64,000 nucleotides of DNA from Colias croceus (taxonomy: Eukaryota; Arthropoda; Insecta; Lepidoptera; Pieridae): assembly GCF_905220415.1 (NCBI RefSeq), contig NC_059566.1, positions 1,178,001-1,242,000 on the forward strand, given 5' to 3'. The position numbers were made by a program, and so were the translations under genes. Under the pieces are notes generated by a model. It was not told where the DNA came from. It was given only the letters and a program-made list of their open reading frames with translations, and did not search any database. Positions 31,693 through 40,774 of the stretch are shown here, piece by piece. The first letter of the stretch is position 1. Every line of letters starts with the position of its first letter.

Positions 31693-33006
31693 TTAAATTT
31701 TATCACAATGCCTAGAATTCCTGTATATCACCACATTTAATGCAATACTACCGATCATTAAAACCATAGTTACAATTTGAAGCCATTGAACAAAGTTCAG
31801 ACTTTTACGTAATTTATTAAAATCGTTTTGCAAATTTATCGATACTGTTCTTACTTCTTCCGGCTTACTAACTGTGGATGCAATCTTTTGATTTAAGCTT
31901 GCACAATTTAGTCTATATTCGTCTATACTACTGCCTGCAGTTTTCCAAACGCTACTCAATTCTTTTGGTGACATATTCATTTTAGGTACATGTACAGAGA
32001 CAATAAGAAACCTGTCTTTGTCGACAGAGTCGATTTCGAACCCTGATTGTATGATTATTTCTATGCTTTGCGATACTCGTGTTGGTAGGATGCCGCTGCT
32101 CGGCCGTACGCAGTACTTTTCAGGTGCCGTTGTCCTAATCTTATATGCCACTAATGTATCATCCATGTTTGTTATTATAAGTTGTGCGGTTATTCTGTTA
32201 TTTATAAAGTTGAATTGTAAAGTTTTCGTCGGTTTCAACCGTAACATCTCACCGGGCGAGTAATTATCGTCTTCTTGTATTTTGATTGGTTCATTCCCTT
32301 TTGTTTCTGGCACAAATGTGAATTGGTAAGTGTCCTTGCCTCCCCAGCTTACTAACGCCTGTTCAGGAGCTACTAAGTCCTTTAGTTTATCTTTATTCAC
32401 CATTCGCAGTCGTTCAATCGCCTGCGCTGGCAACATTTCCTTTACGATCTTGAAACCAGCTGATAAAATCCACGGCATTTGAAATATTATGACGTAATTA
32501 ATAAAATTTGGGTAGTAACACTTCAAAACGTTTATCATGTAAGAAATTACGTTTAAGTTCATATTGTTCACACCGCAGCCGTCCATGTCGAAGAATAAAG
32601 TAATTTTTTTCCCGCCTTCTTCACGTTCCAGTCTCTCCAGCCAGTATACAAAAACTTTTTTTACAGCGTCTACGTCTTGGCCTTTTACGTAAAGTTTTGA
32701 ACGCATAACTAGAAGTATACAACTGTCTATGTCTCTACCATGTGGAAAATACAATCCCTGTTTCAGAACGTCGATGTTTACAGTATTTTCGTTTACTTCA
32801 TTAGCATTATTGTCTTTTCTCCACACCATGATGTTAAACAACATTTCTGCAGCCAATTGGACGTTGTTCGAACAGTGTTCAAGTACCCTGTATAAGTATT
32901 TATCACTTTTAACTCTTTCTAAGTCCCTTGGATCAAATGTCGGCGCTGGTACGGCTTCTTTTAGTTTCGCCTCGAAAAGGAGTCTTATTTCTGATAGCTT
33001 GGACAT
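31693..33006 (-). CDS. Mospd2: MOSPD2-like protein B (CRAL-TRIO, MSP, C-terminal TM), intronless
   Basis: 437 residues in one exon, clearly paralogous along its whole length to the protein at 24079-25449 and with the same predicted role as an ER-anchored FFAT-binding, Sec14-like tether. CRAL-TRIO about 75-222 (FFDMDGCGVNNMNL, FQMPWILSAGFKIVKEMLP, PEQALVSWGG). MSP about 252-368 with YKIRTTAPEKYCVRPSSG (288-305), nearer the VAP consensus than copy A. Membrane anchor about 405-428. The CRAL-TRIO to MSP linker is shorter than in copy A, accounting for much of the length difference. No frameshift, so both copies are probably functional. Start ATG at 33006; no clear TATA. Which copy is the MOSPD2 orthologue proper cannot be decided here. 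Confidence 0.92.
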   Translation of the reverse strand: MSKLSEIRLLFEAKLKEAVPAPTFDPRDLERVKSDKYLYRVLEHCSNNVQLAAEMLFNIMVWRKDNNANEVNENTVNIDVLKQGLYFPHGRDIDSCILLVMRSKLYVKGQDVDAVKKVFVYWLERLEREEGGKKITLFFDMDGCGVNNMNLNVISYMINVLKCYYPNFINYVIIFQMPWILSAGFKIVKEMLPAQAIERLRMVNKDKLKDLVAPEQALVSWGGKDTYQFTFVPETKGNEPIKIQEDDNYSPGEMLRLKPTKTLQFNFINNRITAQLIITNMDDTLVAYKIRTTAPEKYCVRPSSGILPTRVSQSIEIIIQSGFEIDSVDKDRFLIVSVHVPKMNMSPKELSSVWKTAGSSIDEYRLNCASLNQKIASTVSKPEEVRTVSINLQNDFNKLRKSLNFVQWLQIVTMVLMIGSIALNVVIYRNSRHCDKI

Positions 33007-33275
33007 TTTAAATCTTGTATCATACTAAATACTAGGTTAAATAGTAAAAAAACAACTTACAAAAAGTTTTAGATTACTTGAGCACAAAGTTCACTATTTG
33101 TCTAGTTGATACTTGATAACTCGTATCGTATCAAATAATCAAATTGACGTAGAACATGAAAAAACAAAAACAAGAAAGACAATAATTATTGACAATGGTT
33201 ATATCAAGTGTCATTTTTGAAGTTTACATTTTCGTCCTAAAATCATACTATTTGTTCTTACTGTTCTGTGAATAT

Positions 33276-33512
33276 TATAAATGCGAAAATTTGTATGTAT
33301 GGATGTTTGTTACCCTTTAACGCAATACTACTGAAGCGTTTGCTATGAAATTTGGCACACAGAGCCTAGAGGTAGCTACTATTATGTATTCTGTGCTAGA
33401 GGGTAACTTGGATTAACACATATAGGATAGGTTTGATCCCGGAAATCCCTCAGGGACGGGACCTATGCGGGTTTATCTTTAAAAACGCGGGCGAAGCAAC
33501 GGATGGAAAGCA
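33276..33512 (+). mobile_element. Helitron
   Basis: AATATTATAAATGCGAAAAT head, then the CTGAAGCGTTTGCTATGAAA block, AAATCCCTCAGGGACGGGAC and GCGGGCGAAGC; the terminal CTAG is mutated. Confidence 0.6.
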
Positions 33513-33837
33513 AGTGAAATTAATATTACTTTCTTTGTTTTTTACCATTATACATATTATAGGTAGTCCTTTAATTAATAAATATTTGCTTAGAATGAAA
33601 CTGCAAGAAAAATCATCAAAACATCAGATAATTACATGAAAAAACACAAAATAAAACTTGCTATGTCTTACTTAGGTTCTATCATGAAATGAAAAATAAT
33701 TAAATTAACAGAACATTTAATGACGAAGGAATTTTAATAAAAATACATTTGAAATAAATTATTTATTCAAACAACCACATTACCAATAAAATCACTGATA
33801 CACAATAAAAGCAATACCAATTATTAATAATAGATCA

Positions 33838-34756
33838 AGAGCCCACGACGGCCAGACTTTCCTTTCTTTAAGAAAGTTGAAAGTTCCTCTGTATATGTCT
33901 CCGATACAGATAAGAACGACTAACGATTATCAAGTCTGGGTTGTGGTTACTTTGGCAGGAAACAGGTAGTAAAGGTGTATAAAATTGTAGCTAACTTTCA
34001 TTATACTTTAAAAGCTAAATTTTATATATGTCACTTGGGGACGTATAAAAAGATGTTACCTCAAGAGCCGGACAGTTTTCATGGTTCTTACATCTAGCCA
34101 GACACATTTAAAAAATAACTAACATATCATCAAATTAACGTTACTGCCTAAAAGTGTATCAAATATGAAATAACCCACTAAAACATTAGTTTACTATAAT
34201 TAATGATTAAAAAATAATAGTATAATAAGTTATTACTTATCTTTTACGGGGACTTATGTTGATGGAATTTCATGTATCCCGATGACACAATAACAAAGTC
34301 ATCCAGATACGAGGAATTCCATCGACATAAGTCCCCTTAAAAGATAAGTAATAACTTTATTAAATATATTATACTATTATTTTTTAGTATTTAATTATAG
34401 TAAACTAATGTTTTAGTGGGTTATTTCATATTTGATACACTTTTAGGTAGTAACGTTAATTTGATGATATGTTAGATATTTTTTAAATGTGTCTGGCCAG
34501 ATGTAAGAACCATGAAAACTGTCCGGCTCTTGAGGTAACATCTTTTTATACGTACCCAAGTAACATATATAAAATTTAGCTTTTAAAGTATAATGAAAGT
34601 TAGCTACAATTTTATACACATTTACTACCTGTTTCCTTCCAAAGTAACCACAACCCAGACTTGATAATCGCTAGTCATTCTTATCTGTATCGGAGACATA
34701 TACAGAGAAACTTTCAACTTTCCTAAAGAAAGGAAAGTCTGGCCGTCGTGGTCTCT
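33838..34756. mobile_element. 919-bp near-perfect hairpin element
   Basis: Two arms of about 450 bp start AGAGCCCACGACGGCCAGAC and its inverse and meet around CGATGACACAATAACAAAGT at about 34290. Flanks TAGATCA (33831-33837) and TAGATTA (34757-34763) match 6 of 7, a probable aged duplication. No ORF. A transcript would fold into one long dsRNA. Confidence 0.85.
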
Positions 34757-34815
34757 TAGATTATAACCAAACATTTCTGAACATACCTACATAATATTTG
34801 TACAAAATAACTTAA

Positions 34816-35005
34816 GGCCGGTTGCAGAGCTTCACCGACCATCAGTGCGTACCATCGGTCCTGACGATACGCATTGACCGACCGTCAATGCGTATCAGTT
34901 TGTATCATTCAGTGCTCTGCGTATCAGTAAACTGACCAGCACCTGGTATCGATGTTCATGTTCATGACATACTCACTGATGGTCGGTGAAGCTCTGCAAC
35001 CGGCC
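34816..35005. mobile_element. 190-bp MITE with TAA TSD (PIF/Harbinger-like)
   Basis: TIRs GGCCGGTTGCAGAGCTTCAC ... CGACCATCAGTG are perfectly inverted at the right. TAA lies at 34813-34815 and 35006-35008, the 3-bp TWA duplication of PIF/Harbinger. Confidence 0.75.
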
Positions 35006-35160
35006 TAATAAGATATAAACCATATAAACAGTCATCACTGTCTTATTATTATTTCTATCCCATAAATTACCCCAAAACATATTATAAATAATAATTCTTC
35101 ATCGGAATAAAATTTAATAAATAATAATAGCCACAGCAAATTAGATTCAGAATCGTCGAT

Positions 35161-36470
35161 CAGATCGAATAATTCGTGTAGTTTTGAAAGTTACCACAGT
35201 TATTCCTAAAGGTGTCCCGATGAATATACTAAAAGCCCTCGAGGGAGGGACACAAGCCTGCGGTGGGGGAGGGGGGGAAAGGTCTCTTTTTCAAGGTTTT
35301 GACTTGTAACTCGAAAATTATTCATAATATCTGTTTAGTGACTTCTACATTAATTATTAACATTAAATTGCCTATAAATTACGTCTAAACATTTTTACCG
35401 TACGATCAATACTTTAGGAGATACATAGTACTTAAGGTGATAAAAATAAGAAACAACATCGTTATAGGTACTTGACTTGACTAAGATGATAGATAAGTCG
35501 CGCTACAAAGATAAAGGTGTGATACAACCTCAGCTATTTACAGGAAGGGAAAAACATCAATTATCAAGATTTTTGATCAAAAGCCGTCACTAAAGGAAAC
35601 AGCAACTGTATTTTATGACCCAACGTCAACTCAGGAGGTTATAGCAGAAGCCGGAGAAAAAATGTTTCTTGCAGTATACCGAGCGCCCTGTACTCAGTCT
35701 GAGATCAACAGACATCGATTCACAGTTTTTCTGAAATCTTGTACCAAGCCCAAACCGGATCTTTCTTCCCTCCCCCTACCAAAGGGTCAGCAAAATATCA
35801 CGCCTACAGAGTATTCCATCAAGTACAGGAGTGGCTTGGGAACCAACTGCCTCCTGAAATATGGGGTTGGAAGCGAAGAGTCGATGGATACTTAGAACCA
35901 ATCACGACCTTGGATCCTCCTGCTCCTGAAGCGTTGTTAAATTCAATTTTTTGCCGATGTAAAAGTGGATGTTCCGGAAAATGCAGTTACCGAAAAGCGG
36001 GCATTATGTGTAGTCTTATCTGTAACGGCTGCCTAGGAGCTTGTACTAATGGACCCCCTATCGATGTTAGTGATAAAGATGACGAAGATGAAACACAATT
36101 TGACTAATAAGTCGGCATACTCGTGCAAAAAAAGATGTTATTTCTTTTTATAATTAAAATTTGTAAAACTATGTTGTTTCTTATTTTTCTTACCTTTAAT
36201 ACTCTGTATCTCCTAAAGTATTGATCGTACAGTAAAAATGTTGAGACGTAATTTATAGGAAATTTAATGTAGATAATTAATGTAGAAGTCACTAAAGAGA
36301 TATTATGAAAAAAATTTCGAGTTACAAGCAAAAACCTTGAAAATGAGACCTTTCCCCCCCTCCCCCGCCGCCGGCTTGTGTCCCTCCCTCGGGGGCTTTT
36401 AGTATATTCATCTGGACATCTTTAGGAATAACTGTAGCAACTTTCAAAACTACACGAATTATTCGATCTG
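35161..36470 (+). mobile_element. 1.3-kb DNA element with ~300-bp TIRs around a Cys-rich ORF
   Basis: TIRs run from 35161 (CAGATCGAATAATTCGTGTA) to about 35462 and inverted from about 36172 to 36470. They include a G-rich/C-rich tract and CCTCGAGGGAGGGACACAAG. No obvious TSD. Between the TIRs lies a decayed coding sequence. Confidence 0.7.
35550..36107 (+). pseudogene. C-terminal fragment of a transposon-linked Cys-rich protein, frameshifted
   Basis: Frame 1 (to about 35760) reads GKTSIIKIFDQKPSLKETA, then AGEKMFLAVYRAP and NRHRFTVFLKSC. After one frameshift near 35750 the other frame reads PPTKGSAKYHAYRVFHQVQE, WGWKRR, then the Cys cluster CRCKSGCSGKCSYRKAGIMC, and an acidic tail to the stop at 36107. 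The same layout occurs in many uncharacterised arthropod proteins that carry a GCDTTS...GKGK-like segment upstream and a Tesmin-like CxC cluster at the end. The upstream part is missing. An acceptor at about 35544 (TATTTACAG) may have joined an earlier exon. Confidence 0.55.
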
Positions 36471-36608
36471 AATAAATTAATTTTCCCATACTATAATTAA
36501 TAACATCAATATTTTCCTAAAGTTTATGTGGCAGTGTTGCCAACATCATTTATATTGTTATAACCAATTGACTATAATATAATATTTACTAATCTCTCCT
36601 GGCAACAC

Positions 36609-37921
36609 TTATAGCCTGGATGATACATAGTCAGGCTGAAAAGAAAAAAAAAACACAATTAGATGAATGGATAACATAATATATCAAATATTTTTTTACT
36701 ACCATTTCACTCGCAGTTTTGCTTACATTGTCAAAACTTAAATCTTACTTCAGCCCCCCTAGCCAAGTGGCTTTCTGTTAGCGTAGCGTTCAATAGAATA
36801 GACTACGAATGTATGAGGTTGACGTAAGCTGTAGATACGTCTATTCTATTGAATGCTACGCTAACAGAAAGCCACTTGGCTAGGGGGGGCAGAATATCTG
36901 TTACTATAAAAAAATCGCATCAAAATACTTTGTATAGTTTTGAAAACTTTAATACAATATAGGGACGGACAAATGGCAACATCAAATTTGTTTTATACCA
37001 TGTAGTGTTTAGTCTTATGGTAATATTATAAACTAGCTGTGCCTCACAGGTTTACCTGCGTGGTTCCACTGCTGTTGGTCTTAGCGTGATGATATATAGC
37101 CTATAGTCTTCCTCGATACATAAAATGAAGTTTATAAATCTTTTTAAACAAATGTAAGCTACAAACTGATTTAAATACACAAAAAATACTTACCGAAACG
37201 AACCAATACGAATCCTTTTTGAATACCATTTTTGACAAGAATCCCATCTCAGACTCTGGTGCTATAGTGTGTAGGTGTAAATGCCTGACGCTCCTGAACG
37301 GCGGCCAGTGATAGCCGAATCTTGCATCTTCGATTGACAGGTTGTTCTGAGCAAGCATGTCTTTGGCGATGGAGAACATCATTTCAACTGGAATTTTTTG
37401 TGATTTTTTAGAAGGAGTTGTACATTTTTTTTATTGTTTGATATTAATAACTCAGGCCCCGGAACCACAGACACAATAGGAGAGTCTTTGTAATGCAACT
37501 ATCTGGATTGTCAGATCTATGTATATATTATAATAATCGCATTTAAATATTCCTAAAATATCAAAGAAATAATTAGGTACGAATGTTAATTCGTCTCATT
37601 ATCGATCTGTCGTGATAAACGCCCTTTGAAACAGAATACTAATCTAGACCGTAAGTAACACAGATGATACTTTTTTTAAGTAAATAAGCTGTAAAAATAG
37701 GTATTTAATACAAGTTTTTAAACCTTACCTAAATCCTTATCAGCCGGTGTAAGTGCTTTCGCATCTTCAATATGCCGTTTTGGTACCGTTAAAATATGGT
37801 ATTTGCTTGCCGGTTTAATATCCCTAAATACACAAACGAACTCATCTTCATACAACAATTCGGTGTTTTCTAACTTATTTACTATGTTGCAAAATATGCA
37901 AGACGATTTTTCAGCACTCAT
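36609..37921 (-). CDS. HINT3: HINT3-like HIT-domain adenosine phosphoramidase, three exons
   Basis: HIT-family hydrolase expected to cleave AMP-lysine/AMP-NH2-type phosphoramidates. Exons 37921-37729, 37387-37194 and 36635-36609 join in frame into 137 residues. Exon 1 has CIFCNIV (the usual N-terminal Cys pair), the FRDIKPAS loop and VPKRHI. Exon 2 has GYHWPPF and the histidine triad HLHLHTIAP, then FLSKMVF and YWFVS, the order seen in HINT3. Exon 3 adds only PDYVSSRL after a strong polypyrimidine acceptor. It is placed by frame, splice signal and similarity to the short family C-terminus, so it is the least certain part. ATG at 37921 has an excellent context (AAAAATG). An upstream in-frame ATG at 37972 in poor context would add MVRSVVLSTSNFVLLRK, which looks like a mitochondrial presequence. 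Intron 2 holds a MITE. Confidence 0.88.
36751..36892. mobile_element. Palindromic MITE in HINT3 intron 2
   Basis: Arms of about 55 bp (CAGCCCCCCTAGCCAAGTGG ... CTTTCTGTTAGCGTAGCG) are inverted almost perfectly around a 30-bp centre. Confidence 0.8.
37035..37125 (-). mobile_element. Helitron 3' fragment
   Basis: ACTAGCTGTGCCTCACAGGT start, CTGTTGGTCTTAGCGTGATG block, truncated after TCCTCGATA. Confidence 0.55.
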
Positions 37922-38406
37922 TTTTCTTAGCAAAACAAAGTTTGAAGTAGACAACACGACTGAGCGGACCATAGAGTAACTTATATAGGGTGGGTAGAGC
38001 GGACTGACGATTTTAGACAAAATTTTAACATTCCATAAATTTTTATTCTGTGCACTGATAACATTCGGTACAGCCAAGAAACTTATATTTGATAATATAA
38101 TATTATATTATGCTTTTTGGATACAGCCATAAAAATTAACGTTCTATGTTTAATTCATTGAATTTTAGATTTTATTAATAAAATTGACAAGTCCAAAGTT
38201 CAAAATAGTGATAATTTGCGTTCATCATTTTTTATGATAGACAGTGTGCACCATTCTCAATTCTTTATTTTTATGTCTGTGTTTTTATGCTATGAACTGG
38301 TTTATTTTCTGTTCATTTGATTAGATAAAGTTATATTAATCGTGCTTTATTTAAATTCTAATTCAAATATCAAACAATTTAAATGCAATAATTATTAATC
38401 TTCTAT

Positions 38407-38713
38407 ACATATATAATAAATCTGTAGAAGGGTCAATTCTGTACATTGAAAATATTGAAAAAATAAATAGCAGGCGGTGTTACTGGATCGATACCAAACA
38501 CAAATATGTGATTAAAACAATTTTTGTCTGTCTGTCTGTCTGTCTGTATGTTCAGACATCACGTGAAAACTAACGGTTCGATTTCGATGAAACTTGGCAT
38601 AATTATACTTTATTATCCTGGGCATAAAATAGGATACTTTTTTTCCCGGAAAAATACGTAGAAAAAAAAATCTTAATTTTTCCGCGCGGACGGAGTCGCG
38701 GTCGGCAGCTAGT
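38407..38713 (+). mobile_element. Helitron, near full length
   Basis: Same body as 3545-3845 but in the opposite orientation: AGAAGGGTCAATTCTGTACA, TACTGGATCGATACCA, (TGTC)n, TTCGATGAAACTTGGCATAA, then GCGGACGGAGTCGCGG and a terminal GCTAGT. Confidence 0.7.
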
Positions 38714-39259
38714 AATTAATATATTGTCTATTATTGAGCAAACGTGTAAAATTTATATTAGATAAATTATCTTATAGTCAAACCCCGAAGCTCGGGCACT
38801 CGTAGGTTGGGCTGGTCAATCCTCAGGTCTGACATAATGACTTGGTCAAAGCCCAAATAAATGTAATATTTCGGCCTTTTACATGCTTTTACTCTTAGAT
38901 TACAAAATAAAGTACAGATGGAGCATGACAACCGCCCGTCGCCCTTGTCAAAGAAAATACGAAATCAAAAACAAATACGTCGCTGCACCAGTGCTATAGC
39001 GCATAAAGTGTCATGCAATACGTCAAAGAGGGTTTGTAATTTTGGTAAAAAAATGCCGTCTTGTGATAATAAAACGCTGTAAAATTTGTTCCCGAAAACA
39101 AAAAAAAGATAAAACATCGTTTCACAGGTTTTCTGTAGATTATTTGGCTGATTTATTTCTTTAATACGAATAATAATTTTACAGATATGAAGGAATACAA
39201 AACTTCAACGTATGTTGCCAGTATTTTGAAAATGAATTTGCCATTTTTATTGGTAAAAC

Positions 39260-39290
39260 TTGTATACGTAGTATATTATTATTAGTCTGT
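39260..39290 (-). mobile_element. Ultra-short insertion (31 bp) with 8-bp TSD, copy C
   Basis: Flanked by GGTAAAAC at 39252-39259 and 39291-39298. The mirrored position in the right arm (about 41993-42002) has the sequence once, without insertion. The minus strand starts (C)ACAGACTAATAATAATATA and ends CTACGTATACAA. Confidence 0.85.
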
Positions 39291-39736
39291 GGTAAAACGG
39301 TAAAATGGTTAAAAGATCTTCAGGGTAATGCTGTTGGATTTTTCGATCGTGAATGTGATTATTTGTATAGTGCACTAAAGGTTCATGATAATTATTAGAT
39401 TATTTTAATAAGCATAATACATTATTTGGTTACTTTTATAAAGCTTAAAAACGTCATAGTCGTTTTCGCTAGCGATTTAATTTATGTGAACTCCATGATG
39501 GATATGATGAAAATAAAATGTCCCGTATTCTCGACTAAAAACTACCGCTATTCGTATTCATATATTATGAAAAATAAAAAATAATATAATTATTATAGTT
39601 AATATTGAAACTTTTTTTATGTAATTTATTTAATAAAAAATTGAATACAATTATTTTGTCCATATATAACTTTAGTAGGCAGGTACGTCTTTATGTAATA
39701 AAAGAATTTAAATAAAAATTAAAACTTGACTTCTCA

Positions 39737-39905
39737 TCTAATATATAAAAATCAATGCCACTTTTCGTTGTAATTCCATAACTCGAGAACGGCTGAACCG
39801 ATTTCGATAATTCTTTTTTTATTATATTCCTTGAAGTACGAGGATGGTTCTTATGTAGAGAAAACGTGAATATGTACCACGGGCGAAGCCGGGGCGGACC
39901 GCTAG
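39737..39905 (+). mobile_element. Helitron, 169 bp, with proven empty site
   Basis: Starts TCTAATATATAAAAATCAAT, ends GGGGCGGACCGCTAG. The right palindrome arm carries the uninterrupted site TTCTCATTTATG, showing insertion exactly between A and T with no duplication. Confidence 0.9.
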
Positions 39906-39955
39906 TTTATGTATATAGCCTACGTCACTACCGCCACTAACATAATAATTCAGAT

Positions 39956-40774
39956 AAATAAATAAATAAATAAATAAAATCTTTATTTTGCTTTAAACAT
40001 GGTATTCAATGGTGATACAATTATATTAATAAAGCACAAACATGTTCAGCCAATACAAGCATGCAAAAATAATTAGGCACCATAAAGGAGTTAATGGTCT
40101 GTTCGGGTTGAACTTTCCATGAACTCCTTTATGGTATAGAAGTTTTTTTCATTAAGCCAAATAAGAAGATGTTTTCTAAATTTATAATCATTACACGTCT
40201 TTAAGTTATTTGGCAGATGATTGAATATTTTAACGGCCATCCCCACGCAACTTTCCCTGTATTTGACGATACGAGGGTTCTCTCGTAAAATTAATTTATT
40301 CGGATCCCTTCGTGATCTCGAGTTTAGTTGAGAGGATGTTTTAAACAAACTGCTATTTCTAAAAACAAACATACACAGTTCAAAAATATATAAACAAGGT
40401 AGGGGTAATAAACCAAGCTTTTTAAATAAGGGTCGACATGATTCAGTGGGTGCTATTCCACAGATGGCTCTCATGCATCGTTTTTGCGCAATGAATGCCC
40501 TATCCCTAGCAGTACTGTTACCCCATAATACTAATCCATAGCGAAGGTGTGATTCTACGTAGGCACGGTATGCTGTCACGGCAGTCTCTAAATTTGTGGT
40601 AACTTTAACCCGTCTAAGCGCGTAAACGAATCTATTAATTTTATTACATACATCACCTACATGAGCCTTCCAGTCCAAATTATCATCTATTGTAATACCT
40701 AAATATTTAATATTTTGTAATGCGTCAATTTTGTTTATGTCTAAAGTAATGTTAAATTTTTTATTGGAAGATAA
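39956..40774 (-). mobile_element. 5'-truncated LINE in the left palindrome arm
   Basis: Absent from the mirrored right-arm site (ATTCAGATCATTGC). Flanked by AGAT (39952-39955 and 40775-40778), a possible 4-bp duplication. The 3' end, read on the minus strand, is an (AAATA)-type tail. Confidence 0.85.
40091..40774 (-). pseudogene. C-terminal part of a CR1/Jockey-group LINE reverse transcriptase
   Basis: Open from the truncation point to the stop at 40091. It starts KYLGITIDDNLDWKAHV, the segment after the polymerase domain, then HLRYGLVLWGN, AQKRCMRAICG and SCRPLFKKLGLLPL, and ends near KFRKHLLIWL. These are the standard C-terminal blocks of such LINEs. The catalytic YADD box is upstream of the truncation and missing. 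Confidence 0.8.

Noticed and set aside
37973..38077. Longer open frame upstream of the HINT3 ATGs
   Set aside because: No ATG there; the frame is merely open. Only 37972 and 37921 are usable starts.
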